From Cryptomeria japonica (lineage: Eukaryota; Streptophyta; Pinopsida; Cupressales; Cupressaceae), in NCBI RefSeq assembly GCF_030272615.1, contig NC_081408.1, positions 761,974,673 through 762,038,672 of the forward strand: DNA of 64,000 bases, in the 5' to 3' direction. Made by a program: the position numbers and the translations under genes. Every line of letters begins with the position of its first letter. Positions within the stretch are counted from its first letter, which is position 1. Below the pieces are notes generated by a model, which ran no database searches, was not told the DNA's origin, and saw only the letters and a program-made list of their open reading frames with translations. Of the stretch, positions 20,805-31,048 are shown piece after piece.

Positions 20805-21000
20805 GTCAAATCGGCAGTTCTGTGATGAACATACGTTGTCGATTGGATAAGCTACTGAGAGGATACACTCAAGCAGGTCCTCTAGGGAAGACTAGGATAA
20901 CAAATAGGGCTAGGATTGACAATTTTGTGATAGAACATACGTTGCCAATTAGGAAACTTCTCAAGAGGATTCACTCAAGAAGAGGCCCTAGGATAGGATA
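20805..21000. repeat. ~106-bp tandem duplication in the B PMD gene
   Basis: Two diverged copies of a unit contain ACATACGTTG, GAGGAT-CACTCAAG and CCTAGG-A-G. They start at about 20805 and 20911, just upstream of the minisatellite. Confidence 0.7.
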
Positions 21001-21004
21001 GATC

Positions 21005-21230
21005 AAGGCACTTTGTGATGAACAGTGAGTACCAAGATATAGTACTTTGTGATGAACAGGCAGTACTAAAATATGAGCAGCACTTTGTGATGAACAGTGA
21101 GTGCAAATGTGAGCAGCACTTTGTGATGAATAGGGAGTGCCAAACACATAGTACTCTATGATGAACAGGGAGTACCACTAGGATAGAAGCAACACTTTGT
21201 GATGAATAGTGAGTGTCACTAGGACTGAGA
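21005..21230. repeat. 36-bp minisatellite inside the B PMD gene
   Basis: Six units containing CTTTGTGATGAACAG and GAGTNCC start at 21011, 21045, 21083, 21119, 21155 and 21195. The array separates the first exon from the PMD coding part. Element C has a different array in the same relative place. Confidence 0.88.
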
Positions 21231-21815
21231 TGATGGATTTGTGTGACTGCAAGAGTATTTGCCTATGCTGGAGTCACGGGAGAGATTCCCATCGACTCAG
21301 AGGTTGCGACCTGAGTTGACAGTCGAGGACCGAGCTGCAATTGAGGCTATGGGATTGAGACATATTCTATATGTGCCTGAGTTTTGGGTGAACATGGGAT
21401 TGTTGACTGCACTGGCGGAGAGGTGGCACTCTGAGACTTGCACTTTTCATTTGCCAATGGGGGAGATTGCAGTCACCCTGGAGGATGTATAGAGGATTTT
21501 GCGGATAACGATCGATGGGGAGTTGATTCCGTACGATCCAAATGGAGACAGGGATGCCCTTAGATGAATGTTCTAGGATCCGGGACTGGAGATGAGGGTG
21601 GGACATGTGGCATGGGATACCATGACATGGACAGGATTAGCACTACCAACAATGTTGGCAGGAGTTATCAATGGGTTCCTCTGTCCGGATAGGGCGACAC
21701 GAGGGGTGGCTGCAGAGGACACAGGGGCCAGAAGAGATGATCTTGGGGTGGGTCCTTCTAGGGCTCAGACTCCGTCGAGGCCAACCGGCTCTGAGGGAGG
21801 GAGTTCATCGTAGCC

Positions 21816-23438
21816 ATAGAGGGCTCCCTATGTATCAGTATTGTACCATTTTTGTATGATGATGTAGACACCTGCGAGTGATTGTAGCCATATGATTCTG
21901 ACATCATTGTATCATGACACTTTATATATATATATATGAGATGATTCATCTTTGCAGCAGCTATATGCATGTGTACCTATGTGATGTATGTTCTTATGTG
22001 ATGCTTATGATATGGATGCAAATATGTATATGATGCAATGCAATATTTTTTTTTTTCTTTTATGTTTTATATGTGTATGCATGATGCAAATGTGAATGTA
22101 TGTAATGCAGATGAATATGATAATGCAAATGTAAATTGTGCTAACAGGTGTTGTGTGCAGGATGTGATGCAGTTGTGATATCTATATGTATGTATGAAAT
22201 GCTTATATGTGGTAATGCAGGTGCAACTACATGAAATGCAAATGTTTTTGGTGTGTCATTATACTCAGTCATGTGATAGCAGGCTACACGGACTCGAGAA
22301 GGATGATGGAAGTCAATCAAGAAAGGGGGATGGAAGACAAAAGATATGAAAGTGAAAGAGCTTCTTGTGCGTTATCATCATTGAGCTTTATTATGGCAAG
22401 TAGGTTATGACAATTGAGGCATATGTTCGACCCAGAAAGTCATTGTACCTGTTTGCATGGAGATAAGACAGTCACAAACAAAGAATGCCCCAGTTCATAC
22501 TAGACTCGTAGTGTCCTCATATCCTTGGACAAGTCATAGCATTACTAAGAGACAATCCACAGACAACAAATACAAATAGGTGACGATACCCCATCCTCGC
22601 CTTTCTAGTCAAAGACATCCTGGAGATAGAATCTCTAGTTAGAGACATCCTGAAAAAGCTAAAAGACATGTCACCAAAAAGATAAAATCAAAAGAAAACC
22701 AAGACTCGACACCAACATCCAATGTAGTCCTCAATTTTAGTGTCTCTTGTCACTTGTATAAGTCTTATTTGATTGTGGTCACAATGTTTACTTTCACAAA
22801 AAGGATAGATAGCACAGAACCATATGTTGTCTGAGTCTATTGAAAGATTTGATTTGTTGAAGCCCATTGTTGCTATTGTCTCATCTGAAACTGACTGAAT
22901 CCATGAAACTGATACTTTATTGTGGAGAAGATGGAACTTTATTGCGGATCTATGATGCAAATGTTGCTTTATTGCGGATTGTGCGCGAATAGACTCAAGG
23001 AAGCTGGAAGAAACTATACTCCTTGAAACATGTGATGTTCTCAGTTCCACACCCATCACTAGACGTAGGATTTGCCTTAGCCACAGATAGGATCTGATTT
23101 ATTATGGATGGAAAGGGAGGTGAAAAGGGAGGTTTATTATGAATGGCTAACCAATCTTGGGTAGATCAATAACAAGCCATGATGGGAATGGGTAAGTATT
23201 ATGAACGAATAGGTTGTGAGTGTGTGCAAAGTGAAAGGATGAAAGTGAATCCTAAAGGAGGGAGGAGCAATGTCTCTACACATGGCGTTGGTGACCCAGT
23301 TTTCACCATGGTACTTGCCCAAGGTGCCACCGAAGTGGTTTTCACCATTGGACAAAATTATTTCTTTTTACTTTTTTTTGATTTTTTAATGTTTTTTATG
23401 TCACAAGGCGCCTGTTTGCCAGGTTTTCACCAAGTAAC
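21816..23438. other. Element B region between PMD gene and IN-ORF
   Basis: No coding motif is evident. From 21960 to 22260 there are many ATGCAAATGT-like words and a TA tract, then plain unique-looking sequence. It corresponds to 45401-47900 of element C and probably holds the 3' untranslated regions of both the gag-pol transcript and the opposite PMD transcript. Confidence 0.5.
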
Positions 23439-23570
23439 GACTTTTTTTGTTTTATAATTTTTATTTTTTTTGTATTTTTGAATTTTTTGATTTTTTTTGT
23501 ATTTTTGAAATTTTTGATTTTTTTGTATTTTTGAAATTTTTGATTTTTTTGTATTTTTTAAATTAGGATA
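23439..23570. repeat. 28-bp T-rich tandem array in element B
   Basis: About four units of a TTTTTGTATTTTTGAAATTTT-type sequence follow the end of the integrase-like ORF (in - strand sense). Element C has a different array in the equivalent zone at 46610-46890. Confidence 0.8.
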
Positions 23571-23580
23571 CTCTGAAGAG

Positions 23581-24555
23581 CTATGTGTAAAACCTGTGAA
23601 GGTGCATGTTGTTGATAGGATCCTCCAAAGTTTCACCTTCTGTAGTTGAGAGCTGATATGCACCAGATCTATATGTTGTTGTAATGATGTAAGGACCAAG
23701 CCAATTTGGTTTGAACTTGCCCTTCTTCTCTCTGTCTTGCTGATTTTTAGTATTTTCTCTGAGAACTAAATCACCTACCTCAAATGTGCGAGGCTTGACT
23801 TTGTGATTGTAGTTGTATTGTTCCTTGACTGAATGATGTGTAGCTTGAGTGACTATCTTCCTTGATGAAGAAACTGAGATAGAATTACTAGTGTGTCGAC
23901 TACATAGGCCCGTATGCATGTCACCTAAAGAAGTTTGGGCATCCATGATAACAAAGTCCTTCAAGGAAGCTCCATTAAAGGTCCATGATGTATCTCCAGA
24001 AGGGAATGGATGTGTGGAACAAGTGGATGAGCTATCAAGGCTTATGATTGCGAAAAGAAGTGAAAGTAGGATGGCATGCTGGAGACTTAGGATCAACAAG
24101 TATGCTTTTTGATTTAAAATTTTAGAACTTTTGCCCCCAGTTATTTTGATATTAGGGGAGATCAACTCTTGCTCTTTTTGCTTCATAGGATTTTTATCCT
24201 TGACTTTGATTTTTGCAGAGTCCAATAGCTTTTGATTTTGATTTGGACTAAAGGACTTTTCTTTATTTTTTACTTTTAGATTTTTCTTTTCAAGGCTTGA
24301 TTTTTGATCCCCAATGAGTAAGGGCTTTTGTGATTCTTGTTGATCCAAGTCTAGAAGCGGAGTGGAAATGGAATGAGTGGATGAAATGGTAAAGCTATGT
24401 GAGTTCTCAAGAGGGTTGGCGATGCGCTCAATAGATTCTTTGTTGGAACTACTCTTAGGACTATTGATACCAAGAGGTTCTTGCACCCCTAGAGGAGATT
24501 TGCATTCAAACTTAGTAGCCACAACACTAGGTGGTTCACACCCAATTCCTTGCAA
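23581..24555 (-). CDS. 324-codon ORF: unknown N-part plus integrase C-terminal domain
   Basis: This is the longest uninterrupted frame in the window. Residues 1-145 are hydrophilic and rich in Ser, Lys and Gln (KKNLKVKNKEKSF). Residues ~150-172 form a hydrophobic segment (AYLLILSLQHAILLSLLFAI) that could span a membrane. Residues ~173-235 are Ser/Thr-rich. The last ~80 residues are an integrase C-terminal domain with FEVGDLVLRENTKN and the GPY/F motif (NWLGPYIITTTY), ending PINNMHLHRF like element C. The region should contain RT, RNase H and the IN core, so this ORF reflects a deletion with non-pol sequence in between. No family is recognised for the N-part. The start used is the first ATG. 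Confidence 0.6.
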   Translation of the reverse strand: MQGIGCEPPSVVATKFECKSPLGVQEPLGINSPKSSSNKESIERIANPLENSHSFTISSTHSISTPLLDLDQQESQKPLLIGDQKSSLEKKNLKVKNKEKSFSPNQNQKLLDSAKIKVKDKNPMKQKEQELISPNIKITGGKSSKILNQKAYLLILSLQHAILLSLLFAIISLDSSSTCSTHPFPSGDTSWTFNGASLKDFVIMDAQTSLGDMHTGLCSRHTSNSISVSSSRKIVTQATHHSVKEQYNYNHKVKPRTFEVGDLVLRENTKNQQDREKKGKFKPNWLGPYIITTTYRSGAYQLSTTEGETLEDPINNMHLHRFYT

Positions 24556-24599
24556 ATTGTTTATAGATTGTTCCTATAGACTAAATGTCTTAGGAGACA

Positions 24600-25400
24600 G
24601 TGGGAGTTGATCAACATGAAAGATATACTCACCACATCCCATGTCTTTAATCTTGAACTTGTCTTTGAGCTCTGCTTGTTTGGATGTAGAAGCTTTCAAT
24701 GATTCTGGATCCACATATGCTGATGAAGGAATATCTTGTCAATTGACTGGAATTGTTATTTCTGATCTAGGTCGCAAATTGTTGCAATATATGAATGGGT
24801 TAGGATCAGCTTTGATGGTCACTTCAACTCCATTATGTGGAAACATGATACATCGATGATATGTAGATGGAACTGCGCTCATCTCATGAATCCATGGAGG
24901 TCTCAAGAGTATGTTGTATGTGAGATCAAGGTCAAGGACTTGACAAACCACATCTTTTGTAACTAGCCCAACTCTGAGAGGTAAGGTGATTGTGTCTTTG
25001 GATGAACGCTCTTCATCATCATATGCTTTGATGGTAATTTTGTTTGTAGCATTCACAGCTTTATCAGAATATCCCAATTGTTTAATAGTGCTCAATGTAC
25101 AAATGTTTAGACCTGCTCCTCCATCTATCAGGACTCATTTTATTCGATGTTTGTGTATGAAGGCTTCAATGTGTAAAGGTGCATTATGTGGCTGACTTAC
25201 GGAAGCATCATCGGCTTCTGTGAATGTAAGGGAGTGTGGAATGGAAAGGTATCCCACCATGGCTTGAAACTGGTCCACGTTCAGATCAGTAGGAACAGCA
25301 GTTTCTCTCAAGATTTTGTCAAGAATGGATTTATGTGCGGGGGATATGCGCAAGAGTTCAAGGATTGAGATAAGTGCGGGTGTCTTCCCTAACTATTTTG
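24600..25400 (-). pseudogene. Element B aspartic protease
   Basis: The active-site loop reads VLIDGGAGLNICT, with D-G-G (25117-25125) in place of the usual D-S/T-G; element C has the same residues. The body continues LGYSDKAVNATNKITIKAYD, then TLPLRVGLVTKDVVCQVLD, then YNILLRPPWIHEM near 24890, the C-terminal hydrophobic loop. The catalytic Asp is present. The piece upstream (25353-25135) matches the conserved segment before PR in element C (SPAHKSILDKILRETAV). One or two stops break the frame. Confidence 0.8.
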
Positions 25401-27676
25401 CAAGGTCATACTCAGGTTTGGTTGATGAGGAAGCAATGTTTTTAGCTAGAGCACCTTGCAAAGTGAATTTACCTCGGTGAGTTGTAACATGACATTCAAA
25501 GGTAGGTTCGGAAGAAGATATAATGCCTTTCAGAATGATCTTGGGTCTCTGGGTAGAATTCTCAGGGTTTTTGTCCTTGATGATAATGGTAGAGACGTAA
25601 TTGTCCATCGAGATGTGATTGATAGTTGAATCATAGTTGTAGGATGCTCTAGTATAGTTGGTTTGATCATCTGTGACTTTAGCTTTTCCCTTGTCATGCT
25701 TTGGCAATGGTTCTGTAAATATCTCATGTTCTTGATTGGAGGAATGTCCTTCAATCTCAATGTCACCTCTATCAATGAGATATTGTATGATGTTCTTTAG
25801 TCAATGGTAATTTACTGTCTTATGACCCTTGCTCTTATGAGATTCACAATATTCATCATCATTCCACCAATTTGGTTTAACCTTTGGTTCATATGGAGGA
25901 AAATCTGGAATAGTGATTACCTTGTTTGCCACTCGCTTTTTGAAAACTGACTCAAGTGGTTCTCCCAATGGAGTGTACTTCCTTCATGATTTAGAAGTTG
26001 TTTGAGTATTCACCTGATTTGATCCAGAAAAAATGAATTTGGGTCGCATTGTATTGGCATCAACAACACCATCATTGACTGTGTTCTTGTTTTTATTCCA
26101 AAATCTTGGCTTGTCTTTTCCTTTAAAGTCGTCTTTGTTTTCCTTGAATATCTTAATGACTCCTTGTTCAATTAGGACCTTTTCTATTGCTAAGCCTTTT
26201 TCAATGACATCCTTGAAGGTGGAAAAACAAGCTTTCCTTAAGTCATAACCAATCTCTTTGTTAACATTTTGGGTGAACATTTCTACCATTTGTTTTTGTG
26301 GAATTTCACAAGATCATCTGCTGGCTAGATTCCTCCATCTTTGTAAAAATGATGCAAAAGACTCTCCCTCTTTTTTCTTGGTGTTGCAGAAAGTAGTGAC
26401 TGATATGTCTGTCTCTATATTGTAGGAGAAATGTTGAATAAATGCCTCTGCTAAGTCAACCCATGACTTAATTCTAGGTGGAAGTTGGGAGAACCATTCC
26501 ATAGCTTGATTGCCTGGCTCTGTGGGAATAATCTCATCAAATATGTCTCTTCTGCTGCTATCTCAATGCAAGTTTTGAAAAATTGTCTTATGTGTGCCTT
26601 AGGATCCCCTTTTCCTCTATACTTATCAAATTTAGGCGTCACAAAGTATGTAGGAAAAGGAGGCATTGGAATTCTCTTGTCAAATGGATAGGGACATATG
26701 TCTCTCATTGTGTATGTTGGCTTCGGTGTATTTATGTCCTCCATTTTCTTTTGTAAGTCCCTGATTTGTTGCTCCAAATTGCTCTTAGGTGGAGATCAAC
26801 TTCTTGGACCATACCCCATGCTTGAGGCACCAATTGGAGGAGAAGCATGTTGCATATATGGATGATATTGATCATACACATGTTCATATGGAGGAGGTCT
26901 ATAGTGATGCTGCATATATGGACCACTTGATATAGATTCATGTTGAGGAATGAAATATCTATTTTGTCCATGTATACCATACTCTACAAGCATGTCATGT
27001 TCTAATGTGTTGCCCCCAAATTTGACACGGGGTTTCCTTGTGTCCAAATTTTGAGCATGCCTTTGAATATCCAATTGCTTTGGTGGTTGATCCTTAGCAT
27101 TGGTATGTGATTAAGCATATTTTCTGCATAAGACTTCCATAATGGTCTGCGAAGGTGAGTATCATATGCTTGGCCATGTGGGTATGGGACCTCTGGTTTT
27201 TGAAACAAAGATGATGGTGATTCAAGCACAAGATGTGGTCTTCTATTGCCTCCACTATGAGGCCTCCTTTGATCCATGTTGGAGTGAGGTTGTTGCAAAG
27301 GTCGATTTTCCATTATTTGAGATATGTCAAAATCATGAGGTATCTTGGCTCCACTTTGTGCCATCGTTTGTAAGAAGTATTGTCTATCCCTCATTATTTC
27401 CTCAACCAATCGATTGAAATGGGGATCCATAATGGATTCTTCCACATCTACTGAATGTACTGAAAAGTTGTCCATATCATCATTGTGTGTATCATTGTTG
27501 TTTGTAGTGTCCATGTTCTCAACATTTGGAATGTTTCTATAGGCATCCATGTCAGGTAATGTAGTATGATCAGAATTGAAAAAGATATCATTGTCATACT
27601 CATAAGAACTCATGTTTATGGACTCTTGAGCCTCTTTAGTTTCTCTCCTAGATTTTTGAAGACGGGTTTCAACCAT
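25393..27676 (-). pseudogene. Element B gag
   Basis: The ATG at 27676 (VETRLQKSRRETKEAQES) starts a 224-codon N-terminal part rich in Asn, His and Gln. The capsid part at 26777-26314 includes PKFDKYRGKGDPKAHIRQFF, CIEIAAEETYLMRLFPQS and WFSQLPPRIKSWVDLAEAF, typical of Ty3/gypsy gag. A Tat-type knuckle lies near 25800-25870 (YCESHKSKGHKTVNY, last Cys changed to Tyr). Several stops and shifts separate the pieces. It is clearly homologous to element C gag at 53392-55899. Confidence 0.85.
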
Positions 27677-30216
27677 GAACTCGATATTGACCGAGATGTG
27701 TGAGACTAGATGAAAATGGAAAAAGTATGGAAGACCAAGGGTTGGATGGAATGTAAATGAATCTGAAGTTTACTTGCAATGTCCAAAGTGTAAGACCAAG
27801 TATGTATGTAGTAGAGTAGGTGTGACTTCCAAAGAGAGGATAGTTTCTCTTGATGAGGTAAGTTGACCTTGACTCTAAGTAAGACCAAATGAGACCCAAA
27901 GGTGATAGACCTTGATGAGGGACCACTCAGCAAAATGTTGTTGTATGTAGTGTGTTGACAAAGTATGATGAGGACAAACAAGCGACCTTTTGACTCAAGT
28001 TTAGACAAATATAAATGTAACGTAAGGTGTAAAGCAATGATGGACTTTGTGAGACCCAAAGACAAGTTGAATGCTAGATGAAAACCAGGAGAAACAACCT
28101 AGGAAGCTCAAGAATTTTGAAACTGATTGCTCTTGTTTGCTGGATTGTAAAATTTTTCCAATTTGTGAATTTGTTGGTTGTGACCAAATATGAATGTTTG
28201 ACTATTTTTCATGACAAGAGGACACAATGTTGATGAGGACTCAATGTTTGCAAGTGTTTAGACTCAAAATGACTCTAAGAAAAGTGTGTTGTTTGATGTA
28301 AAAATGTTTTGCATGCACTTGAAGACACAAAAGACACAATGTTTTGTTGTTTGGTCTTGAATGTTTTGAATGTTTAAAATAAGTCAAGCACAATTCTTAT
28401 GGCTGGCCAAGACAATAGTTGTTGATCCCACATGAGGTTTTACCCCGAGGCTATGCTATTTAGAGCTAATACTTAGATGCTTGACCTCACTGGCTCCACC
28501 CTCGGCACTCACTTCTCGGGTCAGCCAAGCATTAGTCCCCATGAAAACTCCACGTGGCAAACTTTGTATCTCTACTAAGAACCGTATGTGTGTGGGCCGC
28601 TACCAAAGGTCCGACCTCATGCCTCAATAACTAGAAGGATTTTGGCTTCTAAAACAAAAAGGTGCTAGTAAGGCCATCCGCTTGTGTGGCCATACATGCG
28701 GCACTTTCAGCTTTATAACTATAGAAGGCTCCCAGCCGGTAGGGGTTATGCCCTACAACTGATCAAATAAATTTGATCAAACGGGTTTATGGGGAGACAT
28801 AGTGTCGGTATGAACTAATCAACACACGTTATCCATAGTTTTCACCATGAATACAGTTGTTTATAGTGGTTCAGAAGAGGTGGGTTTTCCTCGCTACCAC
28901 TTGGGTCGTTCTCTTCTCACTAGTAGTCCTAATGACCACATGGGAAGACAGGCCCTCTAAAGATTAAACAAAAAAAGCCTATTGCTCAAGACACAAAAGA
29001 CAATGATTCAATTTTAGTGCACCAATTGAAGTGTTTGCTAGTCTATGAAAACAAGGCACACAATAAAAATCCAAAAACCCTTGCCAAGGACCTGCAACAA
29101 AGATTTATTAGTAGTTTGGACTGTTTGAAATAATCACCCCTTCCTGCAAGCACATAAGTTAAGTAAATTTTAGATCCAAAAGACTTTGTGAAATAGGGGC
29201 CTTCAACAATACATTTTGTTGACCAATTCAAATATCTGATTCATCATAAAAAAATACCACCTTTAAAATTTCAAGAGATTTCCAGAATTGTAAGAAAATC
29301 CAAAAAATTTGCTAAATTGCTCCAAAAATTAATTATTTATGAAAAATCATAAAAAATTCATATAAAATGCAAAATCGATCTAAAAAATCTGAAATTTTTA
29401 ATAGAGAGTCCTAATGGTCTTCCAAACTAGCATAAAAAAAATTTTGCACAAAATCCAAGTAGTTTGTGAGATATGAGTAAAATAATGGAAAACCCTAATT
29501 TTCAAAGATCTGATTTTTGAGGAATGATTTTACATCAAATTTAAAATCACAAAGAACATATCCTATGTATAATTCTGATATATTTCCAAAAATGTAAGAA
29601 AATCCAAAAAATTTGCTAATTTTCTCTCAAAATTAATTTTTTATGAAAAATAATAAAAAATTCATATAAATTGAACAATTGATCCAAAAAATCTAAAATG
29701 TTTACTGAATCCTTCTGATACTTTTCCTGACTTGCATAAAACATTTGATGCCAAAATTTGAAGCCATTTGTGAGATCTAATCAAAATAAGGAAAAACCCT
29801 AATTTTTAAAGATCCAATTTTTAGGGAAATATTTTGCATCAAAATTAAAATCACAAAGAACAGATCCTATGTATAATTATGAAAGATTTCCAAAAATGTA
29901 AGAAAATCCAAAAAATTCTCTCATTTGCTCTCAAAATTAATTTTTTATGAAAAATCATAAAAAATTCATAGAAAATGAAAATGTGCTCCAAAAATTCTGA
30001 ATTTTGGATTGAGGGTTCCTGATACTTTCTTCAACCTACAAAAACAATTTGGTACAAAATTTCCAAGCCATTTGTGAGATATGATCAAGTCTCTCCAAGA
30101 TCTTGATTTTGTGTCCAAAACCCTAGCTGCACAAGATTATTCTCCAAATTGTTTTACAAAACAATAATATAGGGTTAGAAAAATCTGCAAAAAACACAAA
30201 TCTAACAAAAATATAT
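27677..30216 (-). other. Leader of element B
   Basis: These 2.5 kb lie between PBS and gag. No ORF of note occurs. The stretch 28390-28790 has a more balanced base composition and resembles 56760-57210 in the leader of element C (CTCAACTCCAC-GGCAC-CACTTCTC words). The stretch 29230-30115 is a 304-bp tandem array. Long leaders are usual in Tat-lineage elements. Confidence 0.7.
29230..30115. repeat. 304-bp tandem repeats in the B leader
   Basis: Three units share TAAGAAAATCCAAAAAATT, starting at 29291, 29595 and 29899, which gives exact 304-bp steps. Each unit also has an AATTAATTTTTTATGAAAAAT stretch and AAACCCTAATTTT. Units differ by substitutions. Confidence 0.9.
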
Positions 30217-30234
30217 GTCCCACCGGGCATGCCA
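30217..30234 (-). promoter_or_regulatory. Putative primer-binding site of element B
   Basis: TGGCATGCCCGGTGGGAC on the - strand starts three bases after the LTR end. It begins with TGG, complementary to a tRNA CCA end, and is GC-rich in AT-rich surroundings. I cannot name the tRNA. It is not the initiator-Met site and differs from the site in element C. Confidence 0.7.
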
Positions 30235-30237
30235 AAA

Positions 30238-31043
30238 TGTATATGGTGAAAATGGATAACAATAATAATGATATTGAAAGGCTAAATGAATTCAACCACA
30301 AAACCCTAGCCTAACAACAACAAAGATCCACCATAACATATGAAGATTACCTAAGACAATGCAAATCAAATGAAATCACAAAGATTATACCATCACATGT
30401 CCAATAGGGTTTGGATCTCCATTCTTCCTATCTCCATTGATCTTGCTTGATATATTTGCTCTCAGATTTTATGTGCACAAGAGCTCAACAAAGAACGAAA
30501 TGTGGTTGCAAGTAGGATCGCCTGTGTTCAAAAGCGTAGTGTAGTCAAGTAGTCAACGGGGGGGGTTTAGATCGATTAGAATGATTGATTAGGGTTTGAT
30601 AATGAAGTAAGTATCTCCTTATATAGAAGACACTATATGAAATGGAGGGATAAGATTGAGAGGTGTAAAAGGAGGTCGGCTATGATTAGAGGGTAGGTAA
30701 AAGAAATAATAAAATAATGAAAGGGGTAGGTAGTGTATGAACTAAGAGATGAGTGACATGTGTCATGGGTAGAAAAGGTTAATGGATTAATTAAATAAAT
30801 AAAGATTTATTTAATTAATAGAAGGAGTGAGATCAATTAAATAAATAAGATATTTATTTAATTTAGGAAAAGGATAATTTAAATAAATAAATGTATTTAT
30901 TTAAATGAGAAATAAGGCTAGAAGAGGATAAATGAATTAATTAAATAAATAAAGATTTATTTAATTAATAGAAGAATTAAGCTTAGATAATTAAATAAAT
31001 AAAATATTTATTTAATTAGACTGGACAATTTTGGGTGTCTACA
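30238..31043 (-). repeat. 5' LTR of element B
   Basis: This 806-bp partner of 19474-20266 carries a 13-bp insertion near 30575 and about 13 substitutions, mostly transitions. It starts TGTAGACACCC and ends CCATATACA on the - strand. The AT palindromes lie at 30780-31017. Confidence 0.93.
30618..30627 (-). promoter_or_regulatory. TATA box of the B 5' LTR
   Basis: TCTATATAAGG on the - strand lies about 420 bp inside the LTR, in a position that would start transcription toward gag. The same site is present in the other LTR. Confidence 0.65.
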
Positions 31044-31048
31044 CCAAC

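Larger units (their letters stand above)
20605..21815 (+). pseudogene. Antisense plant mobile domain (PMD) gene of element B
   Basis: This gene lies on the strand opposite gag. A short first exon starts at ATG 20605 (MALVHRFDHVRRF, then a stop) and leads to a GT at about 20671. A repeat-filled stretch follows, then the main coding part at 21243-21490. Its NMGLLTALAERWHSETCTF, HLPMGEIAVTLEDV and RILRITIDGE are the N-terminal hallmark of the PMD family, found in host MAIN/MAIL1-type proteins and in mobile elements. A TAG follows LEDV. The C-terminal half (LLQ-W-WE) seen in element C is missing. The remainder to 21815 is Gly/Arg-rich with no motif. PMD genes are thought to have moved with transposable elements. 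Confidence 0.75.
19474..31043 (-). mobile_element. Tat-like Ty3/gypsy element B, complete ends, no RT
   Basis: This 11,570-bp element has LTRs at 19474-20266 and 30238-31043 and a perfect CCAAC duplication at 19469-19473 and 31044-31048. On the - strand the order is 5' LTR, PBS, a 2.5 kb leader with 304-bp repeats, gag, a DGG-type protease, a 324-codon ORF ending in an integrase C-terminal domain, a repeat zone, an opposite-strand PMD gene, a purine tract and the 3' LTR. RT, both RNase H domains and the integrase core present in element C are absent. The LTRs differ by about 13 substitutions and one 13-bp indel by eye, so it is the youngest element here. Confidence 0.93.

Noticed and set aside
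21005-21230. CRISPR-like array (six similar units)
   Set aside because: Unit spacing is irregular, spacers are not unique sequences, and the setting is a eukaryotic element gene.
24377-24859. + strand frames opposite the 324-codon ORF and protease
   Set aside because: Antisense shadows without motifs.
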